DNA of 10,196 nucleotides, from NCBI GenBank assembly GCA_030591305.1, contig JAUVBI010000099.1, positions 1-10,196 on the forward strand. Reading direction: 5' to 3'. The notes under the pieces are model-generated. The model searched no databases. It was not told the origin of the DNA and saw nothing but the letters and a program-made list of their open reading frames with translations. A program made the translations under genes and the position numbers. Positions 1 to 5,971 of this stretch are shown here, one piece after another; position 1 is the stretch's first letter; every line of letters begins with the position of its first letter. Source of the stretch: Pseudomonadota bacterium. GTDB taxonomy: Bacteria; Pseudomonadota; Gammaproteobacteria; Pseudomonadales; Halieaceae.

Positions 1-104
1 GGCAGGCCCATATTGGTCATTTCACACAGGTTGGCACCTTTGCCGCCCAGCAGGTCTCTATCATCTTTACTGCCTTCGTTGAATAGATATACACGCTTTG
101 CCAT
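1..104 (-). CDS. ppdK: Pyruvate phosphate dikinase, N-terminal fragment
   Basis: Only the first 34 codons are inside the window; the gene runs off the left edge. The reverse-strand translation begins MAKRVYLFNEGSKDDRD and continues LLGGKGANLCEMTNMGLP. This is the characteristic start of pyruvate phosphate dikinase: a YLFxEG strand followed by the DLLGGKGANLxEMTxxGLPVP nucleotide-binding segment. The enzyme interconverts pyruvate + ATP + phosphate and PEP + AMP + pyrophosphate in the cytoplasm, serving gluconeogenesis or pyrophosphate-linked glycolysis. PEP synthase is the main alternative, but its N-terminus lacks this YLFxEG leader. The ATG (complement of 102-104) is preceded by AAGGA about 5 bases upstream, a good ribosome binding site. 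The gene diverges from the lipoprotein cluster at 275. Catalytic regions cannot be inspected here. Confidence 0.9.
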   Translation of the reverse strand, partial: MAKRVYLFNEGSKDDRDLLGGKGANLCEMTNMGL

Positions 105-150
105 GGGAGTCCTTGTTGTCTTCTGTGGATTGAACTATTGCGGGCCCGGC

Positions 151-156
151 AGTATA
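151..156 (-). promoter_or_regulatory. Candidate -10 box for ppdK
   Basis: On the minus strand these bases read TATACT, a 5/6 match to the sigma-70 -10 consensus, about 46 bases upstream of the ppdK start codon. No good -35 lies at 17 bp (GACTGC there). The assignment rests on the -10 match and its position only. Confidence 0.25.
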
Positions 157-185
157 TCTCAATTTTTATTGTAGCAGTCTACGGA

Positions 186-215
186 TTAGGATATGGGCGG
201 CAGTGCCGATATAAT
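186..215 (+). promoter_or_regulatory. Candidate sigma-70 promoter of the lipoprotein cluster
   Basis: A perfect -10 hexamer TATAAT lies at 210-215. A weak -35 (TTAGGA, 3/6) sits 18 bp upstream at 186-191. Transcription would start near 222 and give a leader of about 50 bases before the ATG at 275. The weak -35 suggests an activator or a modest promoter. It is the only strong -10 seen in the 105-274 gap on this strand. Confidence 0.4.
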
Positions 216-228
216 CAGCGGTAATCAG
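212..228 (+). repeat. Short direct repeat at the putative transcription start
   Basis: TAATCAG occurs at 212-218 and again at 222-228, in phase at 10 bp, which is one helical turn. It overlaps the -10 box and the expected start of transcription of the lipoprotein cluster. An operator for a dimeric regulator is possible, but the unit is only 7 bases and could be chance. Confidence 0.2.
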
Positions 229-274
229 GCAAGCATGTTGGAGAGATCGAAATTTTACTAGTAACGCGATTCAA

Positions 275-979
275 ATGAATTTCACCGGTAAACTTACCGC
301 GCTGGCCATCTGCGTACTGCTTTCAATGACTGCTGCGTGTTCCTCAGGCAAGACGCGCCCCCTGCAGTCGCAGCCCGATAATGTTGCGCCGGTCAGCTAT
401 GCCGGTTTTTGGGAACTGAGCCTGGGCAAAAGTGACAATATCCAGGCCAAACTGGATACACTGGTGCGGGAACTGGTGGAGCGTGCGCAGCGCCAGGCCC
501 AGGGAAAAGGCGATAGGGGCGGGGGCATGGTTGTCGGTGGCTCTGGTGCCAATAGCGGCCCTTCTATAATCGGGCTGGCGAAAATGGCGGACCTGGTCAC
601 GCGCTCGCAACTGCTTGAAATAGAGCAGGACAAGAACGCCATTTTGATCAAGCGAGAGGATAATTTCGCCTTGACCTGCGAGTTTTACAGGGGGCCATCT
701 GAAGCCAGGGAAACCCCCTATGGTACGGAAGTGTGCGGCTGGGACTCCCGTCAGCTACTGTTTAGAATGTACCTCCCCGATGGTTTGAGCATTCAGCACC
801 GCGTATCCCTGGGGGCCTCGGGAGACAGGCTGAATATTGCCACCACTATTTATTCCGACCAGGTTTCCTACCCTTTTACACTCAGCCGCGTGTACAACCG
901 CTACGACCCCGATAGGGGGGGGATACGCTGTGAAATGACGCTGACCCGAGGCAAGGTATGCACGACGGAGTCGCGATGA
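275..979 (+). CDS. Putative lipoprotein of unknown function
   Basis: This 234-residue protein starts with a basic-hydrophobic signal peptide (MNFTGKLTALAICVLLSM) ending in a lipobox-like TAAC, so Cys22 is the likely lipidated residue. Ser at +2 is not the Asp that retains lipoproteins in the inner membrane, so outer-membrane anchoring facing the periplasm is expected. Residues 43-75 hold a YAGFWELSLGKSDNIQ segment followed by an Arg/Glu/Gln-rich helix. Residues 80-96 are Gly-rich and probably flexible. The C-terminal half is predicted beta-rich and carries four further cysteines (135, 154, 219, 229), which could form two disulfides in the periplasm. I do not recognise a named family. No strong Shine-Dalgarno precedes the ATG; a GGAGAG about 30 bases upstream is too far. 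The stop overlaps the next gene's start as ATGA, so the pair is probably translated together. Confidence 0.8.
   Translation: MNFTGKLTALAICVLLSMTAACSSGKTRPLQSQPDNVAPVSYAGFWELSLGKSDNIQAKLDTLVRELVERAQRQAQGKGDRGGGMVVGGSGANSGPSIIGLAKMADLVTRSQLLEIEQDKNAILIKREDNFALTCEFYRGPSEARETPYGTEVCGWDSRQLLFRMYLPDGLSIQHRVSLGASGDRLNIATTIYSDQVSYPFTLSRVYNRYDPDRGGIRCEMTLTRGKVCTTESR
915..922 (+). repeat. G8 homopolymer tract inside the first lipoprotein gene
   Basis: Eight consecutive G residues encode part of Asp-Arg-Gly-Gly-Ile near residue 215. Gain of one G would bring the TGA at 931-933 into frame; loss of one G would bring in the TGA at 936-938. Either change removes the last two cysteines and ends translation before the ATGA junction with the next gene. 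Confidence 0.9.
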
Positions 980-2112
980 GACGCTTATTTTTAATGTTTA
1001 CTCTGTTACTAACAGCCTGCGGGTCCAATGAGAGACAGCCCAGCGTGGTGATGGTTGAAGAGTTGGGTGCGCCCTGGCCTGCACCCGTGGGGGTCGTTGT
1101 CTTGCATAGGGCACAGCAGGCCACTGAGGATGCGCGCCTTGATTTGGGTCTGGTGGTTTTTGATCCGGGGATTCCCAGTGATGAATCAACCCACACAGAC
1201 CGTGGAATTTTTCCCAAAATACGTGAGGTGGAGTCACAGTATATGCCAGTTATTTTGCGCGAGGCTCTGGTGGCTTCCGATAACTGGGGCGTGGTTCGGG
1301 TACTGCCCAGAGACGACAAGACCATGGAGCTGCGCATCACTGGAAAAATCATTCACTCCGACGGCATCGATCTGGTTCTTCATATCAAGGCGATAGATGC
1401 CAGCGGCCGCCATTGGCTGGATCGCATCTATCACGACCAGACCCGTCGCGAGGATTATCCCGCTCTGGCCCGCGATGAAGACCCCTACGGTGATCTATAC
1501 CGTCAGATAGCAAATGATCTGGCCGGGGTGAAAGTACAGATACGTTTGGCGCAACTGGGTAAAATTCGCAAGGTTGCACTACTGCGCTACGCTTCCAGCC
1601 TTTCTCCGGAAGCTTTCTCTGATTTTTTGGCCGAAGATGACAAGGGCGAGTTTAGCCTGCGACGACTGCCATCCCAGAGTGACCCCATGATGCGCAGGGT
1701 GCAGCGCATCAGAAACCAGGAATACCTGTTCATTGATACTGTGGATGAGCAGTACGTGTCTCTATATCAAGATATGGGCCCCACCTATTACCTGTGGCGG
1801 CAGTACGGCAGGGAACGTGCCATCCACATGGAAAAAACCCAACTGCGCATGGCTGAGCGCGACAGTTATGGTCGGCGAGGTAGCTACATCGCCATGGAGC
1901 AAATTTACAATTCCTTTAAAAATGCCAAGATACAGGACCAGGACCTACAGGAGTTGGCAGGGGGCTTTAACAATGAAGTGGCACCTACCGTCATGGAAGT
2001 CAGTGGCAGGGTGTTTCGTCTCAGCGGTGGTCTGGATGCGCAGTTGGTCGAGTGGCGAGAGATTCTCAGGTCAATATTTGCCCTGGAGACCGGTTTGCCT
2101 GTGTTAGAATGA
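976..2112 (+). CDS. Putative lipoprotein of unknown function, coupled to the upstream lipoprotein
   Basis: I place the start at the ATG at 976 rather than the in-frame ATG at 958. From 976 the protein begins MRRLFLMFTLLLTAC, a compact lipoprotein signal with a lipobox LTAC and lipidated Cys15 (Gly at +2, suggesting the outer membrane). A GGAG at 967-970 also sits 5 bases before this ATG. The 378-residue product has an alpha/beta-looking region at about 36-190, containing VGVVVLH and LRITGKIIHSDGIDLVLHIKA. This loosely recalls the small-domain folds of periplasmic auxiliary lipoproteins; that is an impression, not an assignment. Residues 195-375 look mostly helical, rich in Arg, Gln and aromatics. 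The ATGA overlap with the upstream lipoprotein implies coupled translation and possibly a shared envelope complex. Function unknown. Confidence 0.8.
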   Translation: MRRLFLMFTLLLTACGSNERQPSVVMVEELGAPWPAPVGVVVLHRAQQATEDARLDLGLVVFDPGIPSDESTHTDRGIFPKIREVESQYMPVILREALVASDNWGVVRVLPRDDKTMELRITGKIIHSDGIDLVLHIKAIDASGRHWLDRIYHDQTRREDYPALARDEDPYGDLYRQIANDLAGVKVQIRLAQLGKIRKVALLRYASSLSPEAFSDFLAEDDKGEFSLRRLPSQSDPMMRRVQRIRNQEYLFIDTVDEQYVSLYQDMGPTYYLWRQYGRERAIHMEKTQLRMAERDSYGRRGSYIAMEQIYNSFKNAKIQDQDLQELAGGFNNEVAPTVMEVSGRVFRLSGGLDAQLVEWREILRSIFALETGLPVLE

Positions 2113-2158
2113 AAGTCTATGGTATTACCCGACTTCAGCAAAACAACGAGGTGTTGAT

Positions 2159-2950
2159 ATGAGCCCGCCTGACAGTAAGAGCAGGGAAGATTCTGGGTCC
2201 CTGTTAGGGTCTATCATGAAGCTCACGGGCCAAGTGGCCGGTAATACGCTGGATATTGCCAGAAATACGGCAACCATGACGGCGATGTTTGGGGAAAACT
2301 GGTTGCGTGGCGCCTTGCTTAACTCCCTGGAACCTGAGCGATTGGAAGCAATGGCCGAGGCGGGACGTTTCCTGCGAGACGCGCGCGAAACAGCTGGTCT
2401 GTCCCTGAAAGACCTGGCGGACAGCCTGGGTCTTGCCGATAACAGCGTGCTTGAGGATGTAGAGAGCGGCGAAAGCATTATGCCGTTGGAGCTGATGCTG
2501 CGCAGTGCAGCGCTGCTGGCCAGGCACGACCCCATCCCCTTTCTTATCAAATTCATGCGCACTTATAACCCGGCTCTGGAAAAGAGGCTTGAGCAGTGGG
2601 GCGTGCTTACTATCCCCAGGCACTTCGAGCGGGAGCGGCGCTTTGTCAATGTTTATCGTCAACATGATGAGCTGCGAAACCTGAGCGATGAAGAACACGA
2701 GCGATTCATCGAGTATATGAACAGTTCGACCGAGATGGTTCTCAATGTGATGCTCAAGGAAAAATCAGCAAACAATACCGGGGCGGTGAAGGGTGGCAGC
2801 GGAGCAAATGATAAGTCCGGCGTGGCCACAAAGCCCAGAGCGAAGAGAAAGGCCCGAGCGAAAGTGAAGCCTGCAACAACTGCGGGCGCGAGAAGAAAAC
2901 CCACACAGAAAAAATCCACAAAGTCCTCCGCCAAGACAGTGAAACGTTAG
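2159..2950 (+). CDS. XRE-like helix-turn-helix protein with Lys/Ala-rich C-terminal tail
   Basis: The 263-residue product has three parts. Residues 12-60 form a predicted helical N-terminal segment (LLGSIMKLTGQVAGNTLDIA). Residues 68-122 fit a Cro/C1-type (XRE) helix-turn-helix: FLRDARETAGLSLKDLADSL, then GLADNSVLEDVESGESIMPL. Residues 123-200 are helical and probably mediate dimerisation or sensing. The last 60 residues (about 202-263) are a disordered, very basic Lys/Ala/Arg/Thr tail, similar in composition to histone H1-like and AlgP-like tails. The protein is therefore probably a cytoplasmic DNA-binding regulator with added nonspecific DNA affinity. GAGGTG at 2148-2153 is a clear ribosome binding site 5 bases from the ATG. 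It lies 46 bases after the second lipoprotein and 12 bases before rlmKL, so it is probably in the same transcript. Its targets are unknown. Confidence 0.8.
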   Translation: MSPPDSKSREDSGSLLGSIMKLTGQVAGNTLDIARNTATMTAMFGENWLRGALLNSLEPERLEAMAEAGRFLRDARETAGLSLKDLADSLGLADNSVLEDVESGESIMPLELMLRSAALLARHDPIPFLIKFMRTYNPALEKRLEQWGVLTIPRHFERERRFVNVYRQHDELRNLSDEEHERFIEYMNSSTEMVLNVMLKEKSANNTGAVKGGSGANDKSGVATKPRAKRKARAKVKPATTAGARRKPTQKKSTKSSAKTVKR

Positions 2951-2962
2951 AGCCTATAATCC

Positions 2963-5134
2963 TTGAATCAATCAACTGAACACGGCTGGTTCGCCAGCTG
3001 CCCCAAGGGCCTTGAGGGTCTGTTAGCCCATGAGCTATCAACTCTCGGTGCCGAGTCAACCCGGGAAACAGTAGCCGGTGTCTATTTTGATGGGGCGCTG
3101 GCGGTAGGCTATCGCGCCTGCTTGTGGTCGCGACTCGCCAATCGTATATTAATGCCTCTGGGGCGTTATGACGTGGCGGATGCCGATGCGCTCTACGCGC
3201 AGTTGCGTACCATAAAATGGGGCGATTATTTTAGCGTAGAAAAAAGTTTTGCCATTGATTTTTCCGGGCAGAACCAGGAGATTCGCAACACCCAGTTTGG
3301 CGCCCAGCGCAGCAAGGATGCCATTGTCGATTGGTTTAAAGACGCTACCGGCAAACGGCCATCGGTGCAGAAGCGCGACCCCGATATTCGGATAAATGTT
3401 CGCCTGGTGAAGTCTCGCGTGATTGTAGCGCTGGATTTCTCTGGTGGCAGCCTACACCGGCGGGGTTACCGTTTACAGTCTGGCGAGGCGCCTTTGAAAG
3501 AAAATCTCGCGGCTGCCATATTACTGCGTGCCGATTGGCCTGCAATGGCAGCTCGCGGTGGTGCCTTGATAGATCCCATGTGCGGCTCTGCCACCCTGCT
3601 GCTTGAAGCTGCCATGATGTCGGCTGACATTGCACCGGGTCTGGCCAGGGAGCGTTTTGGTTTTGAGGCATGGAAGGGGCACAACAAGGCGCAGTGGGCG
3701 GCCGTAGTCCAGGATGCGGCTGGCCGGGCACAGCGGGGCAGGGCGGCGCAACTACCAGAAATACGCGGCTATGATGCCGATCCCGTGGTGATCAGAAGAG
3801 CACAGGAAAACATTGCGAGAATTGGTCTGGAGAAAGTTGTTCGGGTTAGCTGTAAGGCGTTGGCGGAGTTGCAAAAGCCCAGCCATTTGCCCTTGCCCCT
3901 GGGCCTGATTATATGCAATCCCCCCTATGGCGAGCGCCTGGGCGAGAAGGAGAGTCTGCGCTATCTGTACCGGCAGCTGGGTGAGGTTATGCTGCGCGAG
4001 TTCGAGGGCTGGCAGGGCGCGGTATTTACCGCCGATGTCGAGCTGGGAAAAGCGACCGGCTTGCGCAGTTATAAACGTTACGCTTTATTCAATGGTGCTC
4101 TGCCATCGAATCTACTGCTGTTTGACCTTTCCAATAACCAGATACGCGGCCCGGCACCCGCCGCTGTGGAGGCCGGGGAGGCACAGCTTGGCGAGTTGTC
4201 CGCGGGGGCGAAAATGTTCGCCAACCGCATTTGCAAGAATAAAAAGCGATTGGCCCGCTGGGTAAAGCGTGAGAATATCGACTGCTACCGCTTGTACGAT
4301 GCCGATATGCCCGAGTATGCGGTAGCGGTAGATGTCTATGGCGAGAATTTACATGTGGCAGAATACCAGGCTCCCAAAGCGGTAGATGTAGACGCCGCCA
4401 GTCGGCGTATGGGCGAGGTGGTGGCAGCGCTGCCCGATGCTCTGGGTGTGCCCGCTGCGTCCATCAGTTACAAGCGCCGGCAGCGACAGCGCGGTTTGCA
4501 CCAGTATGAAAAAGAGGATAATCGTGGTGAGCTAATCAGCGTGTGCGAAGGTCGGGCGCGTTTTCTGGTTAATCTTCACGACTACCTGGATACGGGTTTA
4601 TTTCTCGATCACCGGCCCTTGCGCCGGCGTATCGCCAGTGAGGCCAGAGGTAAGGATTTTCTTAATTTGTTTTGCTATACGGGTGCCGCCACCATCCATG
4701 CGGCCCTGGGTGGTGCAAGTTCCACCACCAGCGTTGATATGTCCAATACCTATTTGGCCTGGCTGCGTAAAAATTTGGCTCATAACGGCCTGGGCGAAAC
4801 TGACAACCTCAGGGTGAAGGCAAATTGTATCGAGTGGCTGGGACAGGCTGAGAGCAAATACGACTTGATCATGCTGGACCCCCCGTCTTTCTCAAACTCC
4901 AAAAGCATGGAAGACAGTTTCGATATTCAACGGGACCACCTGGCGCTGGTACAGGCGACGATGGCTGTTCTGCGGCCGCAGGGTGTATTGTATTTTTCCA
5001 CCAACAGGCGCGGTTTCAAATTGGATGAGCAATTGGCGGCACAGTTCCAGTGTGTGGACATCAGTCGTGACACGTTGGATCCAGACTTCCAGCGCAATGC
5101 GAAAATACACAAGTGTTGGCGTATAGAGCACTGA
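2963..5134 (+). CDS. rlmL: 23S rRNA (guanine-N2/N7)-methyltransferase, fused RlmKL
   Basis: This 723-residue protein matches the fused RlmKL enzyme (about 700 residues in E. coli), which makes m2G2445 and m7G2069 in 23S rRNA during 50S assembly. Residues 1-160 cover the N-terminal and THUMP region (WFASCPKGLEGLL; FSGQNQEIRNTQFGAQRSKD). The RlmL methyltransferase follows, with SAM motif DPMCGSATLLLEAA at 204-217 and catalytic NPPY at 319-322. The RlmK half occupies about 410-723, with YLDTGLFLDHRPLRRRI near 541, FLNLFCYTGAATIHA at 566-580 and DPPSFSNSK at 639-647. Motif I reads SAT where SGT is usual (Ala210). Translation must begin at TTG 2963: an in-frame TAA lies at 2957-2959, the next in-frame Met is residue 64, and homologues start a few residues before FASCPKGLE. 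No clear Shine-Dalgarno is visible, so coupling to the gene ending at 2950 is likely. Confidence 0.96.
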   Translation: MNQSTEHGWFASCPKGLEGLLAHELSTLGAESTRETVAGVYFDGALAVGYRACLWSRLANRILMPLGRYDVADADALYAQLRTIKWGDYFSVEKSFAIDFSGQNQEIRNTQFGAQRSKDAIVDWFKDATGKRPSVQKRDPDIRINVRLVKSRVIVALDFSGGSLHRRGYRLQSGEAPLKENLAAAILLRADWPAMAARGGALIDPMCGSATLLLEAAMMSADIAPGLARERFGFEAWKGHNKAQWAAVVQDAAGRAQRGRAAQLPEIRGYDADPVVIRRAQENIARIGLEKVVRVSCKALAELQKPSHLPLPLGLIICNPPYGERLGEKESLRYLYRQLGEVMLREFEGWQGAVFTADVELGKATGLRSYKRYALFNGALPSNLLLFDLSNNQIRGPAPAAVEAGEAQLGELSAGAKMFANRICKNKKRLARWVKRENIDCYRLYDADMPEYAVAVDVYGENLHVAEYQAPKAVDVDAASRRMGEVVAALPDALGVPAASISYKRRQRQRGLHQYEKEDNRGELISVCEGRARFLVNLHDYLDTGLFLDHRPLRRRIASEARGKDFLNLFCYTGAATIHAALGGASSTTSVDMSNTYLAWLRKNLAHNGLGETDNLRVKANCIEWLGQAESKYDLIMLDPPSFSNSKSMEDSFDIQRDHLALVQATMAVLRPQGVLYFSTNRRGFKLDEQLAAQFQCVDISRDTLDPDFQRNAKIHKCWRIEH

Positions 5135-5198
5135 CAGGAAAGGTCGGCACCGTGTTAAAAGTTTTCAATTTTCTGGTGTCTTAAGTTGAAATATTTTC

Positions 5199-5234
5199 AC
5201 ATCAATTTATGAAACCAGTGAATTTTATTGATGT
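5199..5234. repeat. 8-bp inverted repeat in AT-rich stretch
   Basis: ACATCAAT at 5199-5206 is exactly complementary to ATTGATGT at 5227-5234, separated by 20 bases. The arms are AT-rich, so a stable RNA hairpin is unlikely; a spaced protein-binding site is more plausible. Confidence 0.35.
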
Positions 5235-5270
5235 ATAAGGTTAGTGCACGCAAACCTCATCGCGGGAATG

Positions 5271-5279
5271 TTACCCACA
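5271..5279 (+). promoter_or_regulatory. DnaA box-like site (one mismatch)
   Basis: TTACCCACA differs from the strong DnaA box TTATCCACA at one position. It lies about 190 bases upstream of the perfect pair at 5460-5485 and in the same orientation as the first of them. On its own a one-mismatch 9-mer is weak evidence. Confidence 0.35.
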
Positions 5280-5392
5280 GAGACGTTTCTACCACTTGTT
5301 TTATAGTGTTTGTGCGAAGGGTGGGCGAGATAAAGCTAGTAAAATAGCGTAAGTCATTGATATTATGTTACAAAGCGGTCATAAATCAGGCT

Positions 5393-5421
5393 GAAAAGTA
5401 AGCTGCCGCCTGTTACTTTTC
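5393..5421. repeat. 9-bp perfect inverted repeat
   Basis: GAAAAGTAA at 5393-5401 is perfectly complementary to TTACTTTTC at 5413-5421, with an 11-base loop that is GC-rich. It lies 16 bases upstream of the TTGACA hexamer of the candidate flavodoxin-gene promoter, where an activator or repressor could bind. The AT-rich stem with no following T-run argues against a terminator. Confidence 0.5.
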
Positions 5422-5436
5422 CGTCGACTCAATTAT

Positions 5437-5466
5437 TTGACAGAAAAATGTCCCCAAAGTTATCCA
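5437..5466 (+). promoter_or_regulatory. Candidate promoter of the flavodoxin-thioesterase unit, overlapping a DnaA box
   Basis: A perfect -35 hexamer TTGACA is at 5437-5442. With an 18-bp spacer the -10 would be TATCCA (5461-5466), a poor 3/6 match that lies inside the first DnaA box (5460-5468). If this promoter is used, DnaA bound there would block RNA polymerase. The weak -10 keeps confidence low. Confidence 0.3.
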
Positions 5467-5485
5467 CAGGAAAGGCTGTGGATAA
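5460..5485. promoter_or_regulatory. Head-to-head pair of perfect DnaA boxes
   Basis: TTATCCACA at 5460-5468 and its exact reverse complement TGTGGATAA at 5477-5485 both match the strongest E. coli DnaA box (R1/R4 type). Together they make a perfect 10-bp inverted repeat (TTATCCACAG and CTGTGGATAA) separated by 6 bases, with box centres 17 bp apart. The second box ends 23 bases before the flavodoxin start codon, so the pair sits over the promoter or leader. By known DnaA biology this could mean DnaA-dependent transcriptional control, a DnaA-titrating locus or part of an origin. The match is seen directly; the function is inferred. The same palindrome in RNA would also form a hairpin near the ribosome binding site. 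Confidence 0.65.
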
Positions 5486-5508
5486 AAGGGCCTGGGAGGG
5501 CTCAGCTG

Positions 5509-5958
5509 ATGAAATCCTTGTTAATCGTCTATCACAGCCAAAGCGGCAGCAGTGCCCGGCTGGCCCGGGCCGCTTGTGAGGGGGCGAAAGCTGAACTACT
5601 GGTTAACTGCCTGCGGGCCTGGGATGCCTGCACCGATGATCTGGCCGGGGCCGATGGCCTGCTGTTGGTGGCCGCTGAAAACTCCGGTTCGCTCAGCGGT
5701 GGCATGAAAGACTTCCTGGACCGCAGCTTTTATCCCGCCATTGAGCGTGGCCTGGTGCTACCCTACGCCCTGATCCTCAGTGCCGGTAATGACGGGCGCG
5801 GCGCACAACAACAGGCACAGCGGATTCTTTCGGGTTATCCTTTTTCTGCGGCTACAGAGCCATTAATCTTGCGTGGTGAAACAAGCGCCACCCACCTGGG
5901 CAAATGTGAAGACCTGGGTCAGGCTTTCGCCGCGGGGCTGGCGATGGGTATTTTTTGA
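5509..5958 (+). CDS. Flavodoxin-like / FMN-binding family protein
   Basis: This 149-residue protein has the single-domain flavodoxin fold. Strand 1 and the phosphate loop are LLIVYHSQSGSSARLA (4-19). A flavin-ring loop follows at 56-72 (AENSGSLSGGMKDFLDR), with a second at 91-99 (SAGNDGRGA). It probably binds FMN and passes electrons or reduces a substrate in the cytoplasm; the partner is unknown. I chose the ATG at 5509 because the fold begins right after it and GGGAGGG (5494-5500) sits 8 bases upstream. An alternative TTG at 5437 would add 24 residues that look like translated regulatory DNA (DnaA boxes). It is similar in size to MioC, the flavodoxin encoded beside E. coli oriC, but the sequence is not MioC-like. 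The next gene starts 13 bases after its stop, so the two are probably co-transcribed. Confidence 0.85.
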   Translation: MKSLLIVYHSQSGSSARLARAACEGAKAELLVNCLRAWDACTDDLAGADGLLLVAAENSGSLSGGMKDFLDRSFYPAIERGLVLPYALILSAGNDGRGAQQQAQRILSGYPFSAATEPLILRGETSATHLGKCEDLGQAFAAGLAMGIF

Positions 5959-5971
5959 GGAACACTGCAGC

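Larger units (their letters stand above)
5135..5508. other. 374-base AT-rich intergenic region with DnaA boxes and inverted repeats
   Basis: No credible coding sequence lies between rlmKL and the flavodoxin gene. The left part (about 5150-5240) is strikingly AT-rich. The region carries an 8-bp inverted repeat at 5199-5234, a near-consensus DnaA box at 5271-5279, a 9-bp inverted repeat at 5393-5421, a TTGACA hexamer at 5437-5442 and a head-to-head pair of perfect DnaA boxes at 5460-5485. I see no convincing intrinsic terminator for rlmKL and no GATC site. It may be a complex promoter, a DnaA-binding locus, or host an unrecognised small RNA. Confidence 0.7.

Noticed and set aside
958..975. Upstream in-frame ATG at 958 for the second lipoprotein
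   Set aside because: It would put six polar residues (MHDGVA) before a perfect lipoprotein signal, and GGAG at 967-970 is placed for the ATG at 976.
2933..2960. TATAAT at 2955-2960 with AAGACA 16 bp upstream, looking like a promoter for rlmKL
   Set aside because: Transcription would start near 2967, after the TTG start codon at 2963, so the mRNA would lack the start. It is probably chance sequence.
5437..5508. TTG start at 5437 for the flavodoxin gene
   Set aside because: The extra 24 codons cover the DnaA boxes and lie outside the flavodoxin fold; the ATG at 5509 has a strong ribosome binding site.
5509..5958. Identification of the flavodoxin as MioC, and so of the gap as classical oriC
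   Set aside because: The phosphate loop and flavin loops differ from MioC, the mnmG neighbour is absent and rlmKL flanks the gap, so an oriC call is not supported.
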